Source: Exophiala sp. HKRS030 (Eukaryota > Ascomycota > Eurotiomycetes > Chaetothyriales > Herpotrichiellaceae). Taken from it: a stretch of 64,000 nt of DNA. The notes under the pieces are model-generated. The model had not been told where the DNA came from, did not search any database, and saw nothing but the letters and a program-made list of their open reading frames with translations. The DNA is taken from NCBI GenBank assembly GCA_023897205.1, contig JAHWDD010000001.1:1550001-1614000 (forward strand), read 5' to 3'. The stretch's first letter is position 1; each line of letters opens with the position of its first letter. Positions 22,608 through 34,334 of the stretch are shown here, in pieces. Both the position numbers and the translations under genes were made by a program.

Positions 22608-23333
22608 GGGGCCGCCATTTTCAAATGGTCATCATCTGGCCTCCTGGGATGGGCCGGGCGTCAACGTATTGTACAATAAAATAGGTCTTTGCTGGTTTGA
22701 TTTGAGCGATGTGCTTTTTCTGGTTCTTGTTCGTCTCCTTGTTCGATATGGATGCTATAACTCCTGGGAACAAGAGACCCCGGAGATGACAAAAGGACAA
22801 CGTTTTGATTTTGCAATTTTCGTTCGATTCGTTTTTTTATCTCCTAAAGGACTATTTGTGCCCCTAACCAAACGTATGACTTTACTGTCTGCACTACCCT
22901 TTACAATAGAAAAAAAGCCTGGAAAGACCCGCGGGGAGAAACCTGGCAGTGGGGACATTTGAGTACTCCGTACAAAACATCCTCTCTTTTGCCGTTGCCT
23001 CCCGCTAAGCCCAGGCAACGAAGAAAGTCCCTGAAAAGCTACAACATCAATCATTTTGCCTCCAGAACGGACCCAAAAATCAGCAATCAGCAATTAGCAA
23101 GCATCCCTCCCGTAGCACCGTATGTCGTCCGGAAAAGTCGACCCGTCTGCACTCGCAAACAATGTGTGTCGTGGGGGAGGTCATCGTGTTTTCAACACCG
23201 CGCGCGCATCACCCAGGATGCAGCAGCTTCGCAGCTGTTTCGCCACCATTTCCTTTCCAGTTGCAACTCGCGTCAAAAAGTTCATCGCCAATTCCACACG
23301 AGTTCAAAGTCTCATCTGGTCGGTCTCGCACGA
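22608..23333. other. Convergent spacer, kinase / PWWP gene 3' ends
   Basis: These roughly 725 bp should hold both 3' UTRs. I find no coding or structured RNA signal. Confidence 0.6.
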
Positions 23334-25431
23334 TTACTCTGTGGCCTTGACAACTTCGCTTGCCTCGGCGGCGGCCGGTGCGGATTCTGGCACCTTCTCC
23401 ACGACTTCAGGCGCAGGCACAGGGGCAGGGGCGTCGACCTTTGGGGATTCTTCAACGACATCAGCAGGCTTTGGCTCTTCGGTCGAAGCTGGAGGTTCGG
23501 CACTGGGGGCTGCAGGTGCTTCAGCAGGCTTGGACTCGGGCTCGTTCTCAGGAGCAGGCTTTTCCTCAGACGTTTCCTCAACAGGCTTCTCCTCTGCGGG
23601 TTTTTCTTCGGCAGACTTTTCCTCGGTAGCCTCAGGTTTCTCGGTGCTTTCTTCCGTCTTTTTGGCCGGGCTATCCTCGGTCTTTTCATCGTGGACTCCA
23701 TTCGTTGCTGGTGATGCCTTGGCCTCTTTGTCAGTGCCGGCGTCAGCCTCAGGCGGTTCAGCACCGAGGATCTTGTTCCACTGGGTCAGAAGCTCAAGTG
23801 ATCGTTTCCGGAAGTTGAACTCTTCATCACGGGGAATTGTATTGAGCTTGATCAGAGCCTTCAGGACTTTGTTGATCTTGGTCTGTCGAATGATGCTGAC
23901 TTCTAGATCGGTGTAACCTTCAAGCTTCTTGATGAAGTTGGACATTTGCGGCATTTCATCCTCCTGCGGCGCTTGGTCACGGGAGAGGAAACCCTTTTGC
24001 AATCTGTGACGGAGGAACAATACTAGAAAGAGTCAGCCGAGAGCCCAAAACCCGTGTTTGTGGTCAGTATACCTTCTTTCTCGCGCGCCTTTCGTGCCTC
24101 TGCTGGATCCAAGGGCTTCTCCTCTACCTCTGGCTCGGCGTCGACCATCTCTTCGTCCTCAACAGCAGCCTTGGACTTTCTCTTCTCGGACTTCGCCTTG
24201 CTTGCTTTCTCTTTAGGCTTCTTCTCTTCCGTCTTGGGAGTCTTGCTGGTGGTTAACTTGATCTTGGGAGTCTTTGCAGGCTATTATCAGAATCAGATCA
24301 CGCCGTTAGACAAACGCTAGGAATACTCACCTTCTCAGATGCTTCATCGTCGCTGTCTGCCTCCTTCTTTCTCTTCTTGGACGACTTTTTGGGCGCGGCC
24401 TCGGCGTCGCCCATCTCAACATCTGTGTCGACTTTGGCTTCGCTCTTGCGCTTCTTCTTGTCGGCTTTGGCAGCCTTCTCTGCTTCGCGAGCCTCCTTTG
24501 CATCAATATCGGCTTGCAACGCAGCATTATGTTCATTCAACATATTCTTGAAGAAGTCGATATCATGGCCCTCGGAAGCCACTTGATATGCAGCCAGAAG
24601 ATTCTTCGATTTGCCCTTTTCAGGTACATCCTTGCAGTCTTCCGGGTTCAAGGGGGTCAAATCGGTGTTATGGATCCACGCACTGTGACTTCTCAGTAAG
24701 GCTTGCGTTAGTATGTTATCAGCCAACTCACAATTCGTTGGTGTACAAGAACATCACGGGGAATGTTCGCTCATTCTCTTTCTTGCCGCCCTCAGCGTAT
24801 GCCTCATTGTAGGTGCCATCGGCTTTCTTAGTTGTGACGGGTCTGGTATTGATGAGGATTTCTGGAAGCATTTCCTCATCACAGATGATAGACGGCCAAG
24901 GCGGATAGCTCTTCAGTCGAGCGATGTAGTATTCACCTGGCTGAGCATTCGTGTGTGTGATTTTGGACATCGACTTCTTCTTATTGAGCTTCTTGGGCAC
25001 AATGGAAGACTTTCGCTTAGAAGCAGGTTTCTTCTCTGCAGGCGTTCCATTTGTCTCTGTCTGAGGAGCTTCTGTTTGTTCCGCCTCTTTCATCTCCACA
25101 TCAGCTGTTGCAGGTGCTGGTTCTTCCTCTGGAGCTGCGGCTGGTGGCTCAACGTCGTTGGGAGGCTCTGACGCCGCTTCAGGTGCACCATTGGTGGTTG
25201 GTTCCGCTGGTGCTGCGAATTGAGTCAGTTGAACGACCGCGTTACGTGACAATTGTCAGACTTACCTGCTGTTTCAGCTGGCTTCGGCTCATTGGAATCC
25301 TCAGCCGACAACGCACCAGACATCTCCGCAACAGCGCCAGAAGCTGGTTCTGCTAGAGATGGGGGAGCCTGATCCTCAGGTTGCGTCACCTTGACGGGGA
25401 CTTCGGTCTGAGCAGGGGTTTCAGAATCCAT
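23334..25431 (-). CDS. PWWP-domain chromatin protein with TFIIS-N/LEDGF-like domain (Ioc4-like)
   Basis: Five exons (25266-25431, 24732-25212, 24331-24691, 24073-24280, 23334-24022) keep phase and give 634 residues. After a Pro/Glu/Ala-rich N-terminus, a PWWP domain begins with PGEYYIARLKSYPPWPSII and ends past an intron at NELSHSAWIHNTDL. This domain reads methylated H3K36 in relatives such as yeast Ioc4. Lysine-rich nuclear-localisation-type segments follow. Then comes a helical domain (about 80 residues around SNFIKKLEGYTDLEVSIIRQ) resembling the LEDGF/TFIIS N-terminal fold. The final 170 residues are a low-complexity Glu/Pro/Ala/Lys tail. The likely role is chromatin remodelling or transcription elongation; complex membership is inferred. 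Confidence 0.88.
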
Positions 25432-27390
25432 GTTGGTGGTTAATGTGAGTGAAGTTGAGGGACGCGTCAATGAAAGCGCGACGGTGAATTTGAAGTCTGA
25501 GGTACCAATTAATCAGTAAGGAGACTCGTCAAGACGATGGCAATCGGATGAACAAGACAATCAAAGTCACAGTGCAGCCCGACAGATGCTGTGCAGCTTG
25601 AAGACCTGACGCGACAAGAGCAGCAAGGCGCAGCTGGATCTGAGCCAAACAAGAAGGGCCACCAACCAGAAGAGCCTGTCCAGGACAACAATGAGGGTGC
25701 CGGATAGGATGCGACAAAGACTGTGATGGTGTTGGTAGTGGACAGATAGAGAGGGTAGAGAAGATTGCGACCGATGGATCAGAGTGACGGCAGCAATGGG
25801 ATGGATGATGGGGGGAGGAGAATTGAGAAAGCGACGCCAACTAAAGGCCTTGGGGGAGAAAAGCCGTGGCAGCCAATCACCGTCGTTCATTGATCTGCCT
25901 CCCAATGACTGCGCCAAGCCTTTCTCCGGATCAGATCGAGAGAGAGAGTGCTCGCCTGCACCATCGCGACGCTTGGACTGGTGGCCTTGTCTTTGTCTTA
26001 TCCAATATGTTCCAAGTCTGCCTGTGCTGCCGGGAAAGGAAGCAAAAGAGTACTTACTTGCGATTGACTCTTGGTGGTCTGCTGTGTGCTTTGATCCTTC
26101 CAAAACAGCTTTTGTTGGAGCATGCGCGACAGTTGCCGAAACTCCGTATGAAGTAGTAGAGCAAGCGACCAGTGAATCTGCGGTCGCGCTGATCACGACT
26201 CGCAATGCCTTCTCTTTCCAGAAAAGAGTAAAGATTGATTCTGTTGATCAAGGAAACAAGCGCGAAAAAAGCACAAGAAGACAAGAAGGCTGGGAATCAG
26301 TGCGTTCGGCCTGGCGATGATGATGGCCGCGAATGTTCCGGGTGCTGAACACATCGTTCCCCAATTGGGTCCATTTCTTCGTGAAGAAAATTAGGCAGGT
26401 TGGCCGCACTCCAGCTACTGACTTCATGTTTTTCTCACCTACTTTGCTGCTGGGGACGTGTAGGGAAGAGTAGAATTGCCCTCCATGCTCAATGCTCACA
26501 TATAACAGTCGTCTCCATCATTGACTTGTCGATCAGGCATCAAATATGAGTTCGTCGAGAGGTTTATTCTACGACCAAGGAGCGAATTGGCGAAACCATT
26601 TGGCGTGGGTGGGTAGGTACTTTACCTTCCAGCGAGTCATGATTCACCGTATTTTATCCGGTGGTCCATTCAGGCCAGATCGAGCAATGTAGTCTCGAGA
26701 CACTCCCTGGTACTCGTACCTCAAGGACGAAATCTTCGACCCAAAGCAATTGGTAGGTCTGCTGGAAATCTACATCGTTCTTTGATGGGTACAGTCAATC
26801 TGCAATGTTACACGACCTCATGGAAGCAAACATTGCCTTTGAAAGGCTTACACACTACCTGAATCCTGATTCTCTGGTCCCATGATCTTGACCTAATGCT
26901 CAGGTTGAACTTGACTCATGCACCACGAAGCCTTCAAATTCCATTTACTATTCTTAGCGATTTCCAGGCAATTCCATACGAACTCATCAACTGAGTAAAG
27001 GGGCGTGATCTTCGCTATGGATCCGAGATGCAAAAAGCCGTACTTGTGTACCCGATACGGGAACTCGCTCCAACATGAAGGAAAACCATCCGGTCACCTT
27101 GTCTCATATATTCTGCAATGTCTCTCTTTCGAGGCGTCGATGTATGCAAGGTATTTATCAGTCGTGCCATGCCAGCTGGTCATCATGTATTTGGACCTTG
27201 TCTTGTCTTTTGTCTTTCTACACTGCTCTCCCACTCCCTCGCGCTGCAGTCATATCATCCTCAGAAAGTCAGACTCCTTTCGCCAACAACTTCCTCCGAA
27301 GCCCTCCTTCCAGAAAGACAAAAGAGTTGAGTCATCCCCGACAACGACATCAAGTCCTCCTCCGTCGAGTCTCTTAGGCGTTTGTTTATC
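25432..27390. other. Long divergent non-coding interval
   Basis: These almost 2 kb lie between two start codons. Overlapping open frames on both strands at 25,567-26,320 are compositionally unconvincing and match no family I know. The interval may contain promoters, 5' UTRs and possibly an unrecognised ncRNA, but I see no direct evidence for one. Confidence 0.5.
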
Positions 27391-28664
27391 ATGCAGTCGG
27401 TCTTGCGTGCAATCGCCGGACCAGTGTACATCGGCATGATCCTGCCGTTTGCGATGATGATCATTCAGTTTCAAGGTGCAGCAGCAGCGTCGGAGTATAC
27501 TGGAACATACTTTACCAGCCCACCGGAATACGGTGAATATCCCAATAACGACGTCAATTATACCGTGGAATATGGCGACATCCCTTATTTCACATGGAGG
27601 ACGAACCTCACCTCTCTCAACCTCGTACTTCGTACCTCATACAACCAAGCATCATGGCCCCTGATGAGTTGAGTTTGATTCCCGTTGCCTCATTTATCCC
27701 TCTCCATCCAAGGGACGGCGTCCAGCCCACCAAACCATTGGCTTTGGCTTTGGCAATTCTGTCCATTTGTCAACTTTTTACTGTCACTGCTCCTGTCAAT
27801 TTCACTGACTTCTCTGAACACATGACAGCCTCATTTCTAGATGTTGAATACAGTAAAGACTTGCTATACCCCGATGGAACCTTCACGTCCAAATATGGGT
27901 CTGGGTTCTACTTGGTGATCGAAGATGCAGAGACAGACTACGCAATAGCCATGTCAATGTACTTTTATATTACTGCCCCAGGAGCGACGACATCGAGGAC
28001 ATCATCATCGTCATCATCTCCGCCGTTGGAATCAGCTTCTTCTGCAACGACCAAATCAACAACAACACCACCACCAGAAGCCTACACGTCTTCCGAATCC
28101 GCACAATCTTCCATCTCCAGTATTACAGTGAGTGCGAGTGCGAGTGCGAGTACAGACACACCGTCAACGCGATCAACGTTTGATGCACTCGAACCATCGA
28201 CCCCATCTTCCTCATCTGCAGCGGCGACGTCCTCTGCCGATCCACAATCCAAAAACACAGACACGGCATCTCCATCTTCTCATACCACCAGCATCATCGC
28301 AGCCAGCATAGGCGGAGTCTGTGCCGCGGTTGTAATTTTTGGAATTGCAATCTACCTTGGAATTCGGAGACACAGGCGTTGTCGTCGTGGTCGCCGTCAT
28401 CGTCGCCGGTCACATTACGATGCGAATAATCCCCTCGACAACAATAAAAATGATGACGACGATACGAACGCACAAGTCACGGAAATAGATGGGAACTGCC
28501 GAACCAACTATAGTGTTCTACCCACTTACAGTCCTTCAGAAGACGCCAAGGCTCGCTCGTCGCCGTCGTCGTCTGCGTACAACGACGACGCACGTCCCGG
28601 CGACGCTGCTGGTGCCGTAGAACTTCCGGTTCACCATCATGACTCGGCGGAACTGCCTGGGTAA
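27391..28664 (+). CDS. Ser/Thr-rich single-pass surface glycoprotein
   Basis: Two exons (27391-27667, 27829-28664) keep phase and give 370 residues. The order is a hydrophobic N-terminal signal sequence (about residues 1-34), an ectodomain of about 110 residues with N-glycosylation sequons (NYT, NLT) and many aromatic residues, then a Ser/Thr/Ala/Pro-rich stalk with a short SA repeat. A transmembrane helix follows (IIAASIGGVCAAVVIFGIAI), then an Arg/His-rich stop-transfer cluster and an acidic, disordered cytoplasmic tail ending in HHHDSAELPG. This architecture resembles fungal Mid2/Wsc-like cell-wall sensors, but no WSC or CFEM cysteine pattern is present. The function is unknown. The intron boundary is inferred from phase and a CACTGAC branch-like site. 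Confidence 0.7.
28128..28151 (+). repeat. GCGAGT hexamer tandem repeat within coding sequence
   Basis: About four copies of a GCGAGT-type hexamer encode alternating Ser/Ala in the O-glycosylation-type stalk of the surface protein. Length variation here would keep the frame. Confidence 0.8.
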
Positions 28665-29227
28665 GAAAACGAAGTGGTCAGTATTTGTTCAGGAGCAACG
28701 CTAGGCCAAGGGCAATTTCAGTGGTAGTAGCAGAGGCAATGGCAGTAGTGGTGCCAATAGGAGACGGTGCACTACGAGTGTATACACCGTAGGTTAGGGG
28801 GTCTTTTGTACATGTTTGCACAGTATATACAAACAAATCCGGTCCCGAGTGTGAAATTTTTCTCGTTGTAAATATTATGTACTTTGCTATTAACAATTAA
28901 GTAACCATCTTCAATTACCCTGCACATGTGCAGTTAACTACAAATGCAGATGAATCGTCGTGTATGGATTGCAGGCGTCGGCTATCGATATCTCTCGGAT
29001 CAGTACCAGTACCAGTACCGGTAAGCTGTCGTCTTTCAATCATGCAAAAAAGAGCGCATAACGTCGTAAAAAATCATCAGGCATCGGGGGAGACTTTATC
29101 GGGTCGATACGTATCGGCTTGGCGCCCGTCTCGAGAAACCACCAGTCCTCTCTCAACCATTTCTCAAGCCCCGTCGTCCACTTCTTGAAAAGTTTTGGTC
29201 GGTGGTAGTCTTGAGGGAAGGCCTGGC
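28665..29227. other. Convergent spacer with AGTACC repeat
   Basis: These roughly 560 bp lie between the surface-protein and PAP2-gene stop codons. Three tandem AGTACC hexamers lie at 29002-29019. I see nothing else. Confidence 0.55.
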
Positions 29228-30760
29228 CTAACTGGAATTGATCACAACAGGTCGTTCTGGCACCCAAGCATCCATTCTACCATTCTTCAACCCTGGTTCC
29301 GTGCCATTGGACTCCTCAAGCGAGACTTGTACCGGCTTGTGAATCCTGACCACCCACAAGAACCAGTCTTCGAAGGGTAGCAGATTCAGCAGCATCCGAT
29401 TCATATTCCAGCCGAGCCCGCAGATCATGGCGCCGGCCACCGCGTCGAGAATGAAATGATTCGCCGTTGAGACGATGGCAACGAGGATCGCAAAGGGGTA
29501 TGTGAAGCCAATGGCAAGGCAGGCCAGGCGTCGCCTACTGGGGAGTCTGATCTGGGGTGCAAGTTCAGGGTGCGAGTTGTTGAAGAAAGGTAGATGGATC
29601 GATTGTGAACGTCGATGCTGAGGAGCGAGTGGGATGGTCATTATGGTCAGTCCGACAAGTAGTGAGTACCCAAAGTGAAGAGACGGCATGGCAGCTATTG
29701 CGGGAGAGTTCGTCAGTCATGTATATCTCCAATATGCAAGTCACAGGACGCTGTAAGTACCGAGGTAAATATAAAAAACATACCATATTGATTACAGAAC
29801 TTGTTCTGTGTCCATACACTGCTTGCCCCGTGTTTCCCATGCACCGTGTCCACGAACCCAAAGCTCTTGGCAAGTTCGGCGTCTGGACCATCATAGTCAG
29901 GATCACTCAGGAGTCTCGGCGGCATGCACGGCCAAAGCGTGAAAACGACAAACGCCAGCAGATTGCAAGCGGCCATGGTACGTCTGCGGGCCTCGTATAA
30001 ACCTGGTCCGGCTGCTAAACCATATCCTTCTTGAGTGATTCCTTGAGGCCCAGCACCCCGACGTAGAACCACTCGATTGCTCGTGATGGTGTAGTAGTAC
30101 AACCAAACCAGAAACGCAATGGTCCCGGGGATATGAATGAAAGAGTATAGCCAGTTGATAGACATCATCAGGCGCGGAAATGACATGAAGAACTTCTGGA
30201 TAGGTATCTCCCAGAAGATATGCAGACGTTGTTCCCATGCGATCACCTGCAGGGCATGTCGGCGCGCGACATGAACAGTCCCCTCAACGACAGTGACCGC
30301 TGTAAATGCCCGTCCGAGTTGGTACACCTACACATTGTTAGACTTGTGTCTTCAGCTTGATGTGCACCATCTCTCTTACCCAGTATATCAATGCCCAATA
30401 CCAGGCCTCAACCAAGAAGGGAAACTTGTGCAGAAGCCTGCTTAGCAGTCGATTCCGAAACACTGCCGTGTTTGGTGTCTGCAGAACCCTACGGTATCCC
30501 ATGATCCTGACTTCTCTTTCTCGCCATTTGTTCTCCTGCGAAGGCAGTAAAGAAGGTGATAGGGATCGTTTGGAGTGTGAGAGCCGGGCATCTTCAATGT
30601 CCAGATCTTCGTCGGTTTCGATTTGACGAGCCTCGGGCAGGGATTCATTCCAGAATGGGCCTCTTGCAGACAGCTTGGGATCAGTGGCTCGATTGATCCA
30701 TGCACCGCCAAATAGCAGTCCAACCACCACCAGCGGTTCGAGGTATGCGCCTGCCCCCAT
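29228..30760 (-). CDS. PAP2-superfamily integral membrane protein, AUR1/IPC-synthase-like
   Basis: Three exons (30380-30760, 29784-30327, 29228-29694) keep phase and give 463 residues. Several hydrophobic segments indicate a polytopic membrane protein. The second PAP2 motif is AAMPSLHFGYS and the third is STANHFILDAVAGA, so both active-site histidines and the aspartate are present. The PSLH form, rather than PSGH, matches Aur1/inositolphosphorylceramide-synthase-like and plant IPCS-like proteins. The likely activity is lipid phosphate or headgroup transfer; the actual substrate is unknown. I chose the MGAGAYLEP start at 30760; an in-frame ATG at 30844 would add 28 residues. Confidence 0.87.
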
Positions 30761-32071
30761 GGCGGACGACGGTCCCGATTTTTGAAATAATGTGAAAGGT
30801 AGTGAAAAGTTGCGCAGACAGTCAGTAGCAGTATGATAGGACAAGCTGCTAGAGAGAGTAACGATCAGGTAACCGAGGTCAGTGTCAAGCGATCAGGGAA
30901 GGTATGGGTATGTTAACTGTTTGGGCTAAGACAGAATGTAGTGAGATGCAAGGCACAGCGGGGTACGAGGGATGATGGAAGAGTGAGACGGTGAGAACAC
31001 GAGGATGAGTCAATCAACAAGATACGGATAGCAGGCAAGGCATCTCTCTGACCGTCTGTCATAATTCATGCGCTGGTCGGCTGCTCGGTCGACGAGTGAG
31101 GTCGAAGAGAGCGAACTGGTCGGCGCATAGAATCCGACCAGCCGCGGGCGCATCGCTTAGGATTTGTCAACAGAGCGAATTGGCTTAGGCAGCAGTAGCT
31201 CAAGAGCATAGACAAGTAGTAATCGCTTCTAGACAGTGCCGACGAGGACAAGGCGTACAAGAAGAGAAAACGCCTTTTGTGATGGTGCAAGTTAATGCAC
31301 GAGTGAGAATAGCTTCTTTTTCAATTTATCCCGCCACTTCCGCTGACTGATGCTGTGATGCATTGAACAGACGACCTTCCAACACGACCACAATCTCATA
31401 TTCCCTTTCCAATAACTTGCAACCTGTGTTGGTGCTACTCTTACGCAGTTATTTAGCAAATATATCATGTTTGATTCCCTCGATGGCTGCTTCTACTCGA
31501 GTGTGTCTTCTCCCCTCTACTTTGGTGGTCGCGTGAGCATAAGACGATCAATTGCACTAACAGATCATCGACTTCCGACCAAATCCGGAGCCCCGGTCTT
31601 TCATACACACTGTGAATGCCATTGGACGCCATAGGCTGTCAACTGCCGGGTGGCTAGTTTGTGCATATCAAATGCCGGATTGTGCTGCACCGCTGCCTTT
31701 GTGCAAAACGCTATTGCAACATGGCTGTCGACAGCCTTTCGGTCGAGAGTCTGGCAGCGTTGCCGATATCGCCGTCAACGTTGTATGAGTGCCACACCAG
31801 GTATCTGCGTTGTTGACGTGTTGGTTCCTCGGATGTGTTTTGCCTCTGGTGTCATCCTTGAAATCGTAAATTCATATCGTTAGTCGTAATTCAAGGACGC
31901 CAATCTCGATACTGGGCTGTTCGTAAAGTGAGCCTCGACATCAGCGTTACCCATCGAGAAAAATCCGAGTGATCGCACAATTGTCGTGACCCGTCTTTCT
32001 CGAGATCTGCCTGTCCAGAATTCGTTGAATATCGTGAAGAACCTACTGGAGGTGGTTGATGTTGGATCACC
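30761..32071. other. Promoter region of PAP2 gene and RCL1 3' flank
   Basis: These 1.3 kb contain no recognised gene. Short frames (for example 31066-31290 minus, 31650-31883 plus) look like chance. Confidence 0.55.
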
Positions 32072-33292
32072 TCAACCAATCTTCCTGCCCACATTGCCAA
32101 CTCCTCTCCCCACGATACTGACTTGCAACAACCCCTCTGCCTTCTCACCCTCAGCATCCTTAATCCCCCATCCTGCAGCTCCAAAAGCATTCAGGTCCCT
32201 TGCCAGTTGAACAGTCCTCTCGTTCGCCAGTACATCCCGCCCGAGACAGACTCTTCCGACATCTTCACTTCCCATAGCCATCAACGTGACCACCGTCTCA
32301 ACAGCTTCACCACTCACGCAGCCACCCCTCTCGATGCTCTCGAGCAATTCAAAAGCCGCCATCCGCCCGATGTCTTCTGCCGGCTTACCACCCTCTGGCG
32401 GACAAACAGCATCTGCGCTATAAAACGCACCTGTCGTGCTCTCCGCAACCAGACTCAGCCCGAATCCAAGGCCTACCTTCCGCTTTGTAATTCCCTGACT
32501 TGAGCGATCTTGCACCGTGATGAACTGCGCACTGCCCACGTCGCTGAAGATATAGATGTCTGGTACAAATTGATTCAACACTCCTCTTGCAGTTTCAATC
32601 ATGCGCGCATTGTTGTTCCCACTCACGCCGGTACTGTACGCCACGCCTCGAATCCTCTTCACTCGTCCGGGGTTCATGAAATGTAAGGTCTTCGGCAATC
32701 GAACCTGGTGCCCAAATAAAAGTTGCACTTCGCCGACCCCTCCCACACCCCGTGGGCCAGGATTACTTCTTTTGAGTATCCTCAGTTCAATGTCGCGTTC
32801 GATGCCGAATTTTTCGTAAATGGGTAAGATCGCGGTCCTCACACTATCCACGGACAAGTCGCCCCATTTCTCCGTGGCGCTCGTGATTACGCCTTGCCCT
32901 GTGAATAGTATGTTGAATTTGCTCTTGCTGAACGGTGCCAGCAGGCATATAGGGATGAGAAAGTAGCTCAACCCCCGAGTATTGTTCGCGGCAATCTCAT
33001 GTCGTATGACTCCAGAACTCGACGCGCCACTTCCACTCGCAGAACCGGTGATTAGGCCTGGCCGATAGAGAAGGACCGTACCGGTGTACGAGATTTCGAT
33101 ATGTGATCCATTTGTCAGTGCTTCAAGGAGACGGAGGAATGAGATTTCATGAGGGGCGAGACCTGGGTTGGTGGGAGAGTCGGGACGGATTTGGTCGATG
33201 CGTATGGCGCGGCCGAGGAGGGTCGATAAGATGACTCGAGAGGTCAAAGATTTGTGAGAGGAAAGGCGGAGGGGAGGCTGAGATGTCGACAT
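32072..33292 (-). CDS. RCL1: RNA 3'-terminal phosphate cyclase-like protein RCL1
   Basis: This 406-residue intronless protein is a nucleolar partner of Bms1 needed for early 18S rRNA processing (A0-A2 region). It shows the RTC/Rcl1 fold with the family insert: LRLSSHKSLTSRVILSTLLG at the N-terminus, GSHIEISYTGTVLLYRPGLI, and TRGLSYFLIPICLLAPF. The family lacks the catalytic histidine of true cyclases, consistent with its non-enzymatic or endonuclease-like role. The length is slightly above yeast Rcl1 (367), mainly because of low-complexity Gly/Ser around GSASGSGASSSG. It is divergent from BNA1, with about 400 bp between the start codons. Confidence 0.95.
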   Translation of the reverse strand: MSTSQPPLRLSSHKSLTSRVILSTLLGRAIRIDQIRPDSPTNPGLAPHEISFLRLLEALTNGSHIEISYTGTVLLYRPGLITGSASGSGASSSGVIRHEIAANNTRGLSYFLIPICLLAPFSKSKFNILFTGQGVITSATEKWGDLSVDSVRTAILPIYEKFGIERDIELRILKRSNPGPRGVGGVGEVQLLFGHQVRLPKTLHFMNPGRVKRIRGVAYSTGVSGNNNARMIETARGVLNQFVPDIYIFSDVGSAQFITVQDRSSQGITKRKVGLGFGLSLVAESTTGAFYSADAVCPPEGGKPAEDIGRMAAFELLESIERGGCVSGEAVETVVTLMAMGSEDVGRVCLGRDVLANERTVQLARDLNAFGAAGWGIKDAEGEKAEGLLQVSIVGRGVGNVGRKIG

Positions 33293-33699
33293 TATGAGCG
33301 CTCCGGATGTGTTGGTTTATCGCTGCTGCATGTTTTCTTTATTTCGCGGTGATTGTTGTCTGTCGCTGCTGAACTGCAGAATCAATCCTTTTCGTCTCTC
33401 TCCGCATCCAAAAAAATTCTCCGCACGGCGATAAAGAGTGCAACTTTCCCGAGCGCGCGCAGGGAATCAACACCTGATACTCCGTATCTTTCTCCATATT
33501 TACGAGTATCGAGTATCATCTGTTAAATCGTGACTCCGCTTGTTGTATTTGTAAGTCTATCCAATATTACACTCAACTCATCGGCGCGTGAGTCAAAACA
33601 TTCAGAGACGGTACATATCCAGAGCCACTGATTCTGCAATCACCCATCTATCCTAAAGTGCGCAGGAAGCATCTTGACGCGGACAGTCAAGCCACAAAG
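33293..33699. other. Divergent promoter RCL1 / BNA1
   Basis: These 407 non-coding bp lie between the two start codons. I see no gene or distinctive element. Confidence 0.6.
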
Positions 33700-34327
33700 A
33701 TGGCTGCGTTGAACCTACCCAAATGGCACACATGACCCATGTACTCATACACCATGTTCAACCCAAAACTAATAACCATACAGGCTGGAAGATAACTCCC
33801 ACCTCCTCAAACCTCCGATCAACAACTATTGTGTCTACCCTTCATCGCCTGCAACCAGCGGACTGACAGTGATGGTCGTCGGCGGTCCCAACGCTCGAAC
33901 AGACTACCACATCAACACTACCCCCGAATTTTTCTATCAACACAAGGGGTCCATGCTGCTAAAGACAATGGACACATCGACGACACCTCACACCCCCGTT
34001 GACATACCCATCCACGAGCATTCGCTATACCTCCTGCCCGCCAACACGCCCCACAACCCAGTGCGATTCGCCGATACCGTTGGTGTTGTGCTCGAACAGC
34101 CACGGCCTTCAGACTCTGTTGACACGCTGCGCTGGTACTGCAAGAAATGTAACAACATTGTACATGAGGCGAGTTTCCATCTCACGGACCTGGGCACTCA
34201 AATCAAAGAAGGTGTCCTCGCTTTCGAGAACGACATGGCCGCCCGGACATGTAAGAACTGCGGGACGGTCGCAACGTCGAAACCCGCAGAGGGTGAAATA
34301 CAACAGCCGCCGAGATATCCTGAGTAA
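33700..34327 (+). CDS. BNA1: 3-hydroxyanthranilate 3,4-dioxygenase
   Basis: This is the cupin dioxygenase of the kynurenine pathway to NAD. Exons 33700-33725 and 33784-34327 give 189 residues, the family length. The start MAALNLPKWLEDNSHLL is restored only if the intron begins with GC (at 33726); no GT donor gives an open product, because TGA follows in frame. The iron site is in ARTDYHINTTPEFFYQ (His, Glu) and TPHNPVRFADTVG (His). A C-terminal rubredoxin-like zinc site uses CKKC and CKNC. Substrate-binding arginines are present in GGPNARTDYH and EQPRPSDS. The enzyme is cytosolic. The gene converges on MSH1, with stop codons separated by 7 bp. Confidence 0.94.
33726..33783 (+). other. GC-AG intron of BNA1
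   Basis: The 58-bp intron starts GCACAC and ends ACAG. Splicing TG to G rebuilds the conserved KWLE junction in phase. The donor does not match the usual GC-AG consensus (GCAAGT), so it is a weak site. A base error at 33727 or nearby is an alternative explanation. Confidence 0.65.
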
Positions 34328-34334
34328 TCTCATT

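Noticed and set aside
25567..26320. Overlapping open frames of 212 (minus) and 178 (plus) codons in the long divergent interval
   Set aside because: They overlap each other on opposite strands, lack recognisable motifs and look like promoter or leader sequence; transcript data would be needed to accept either.
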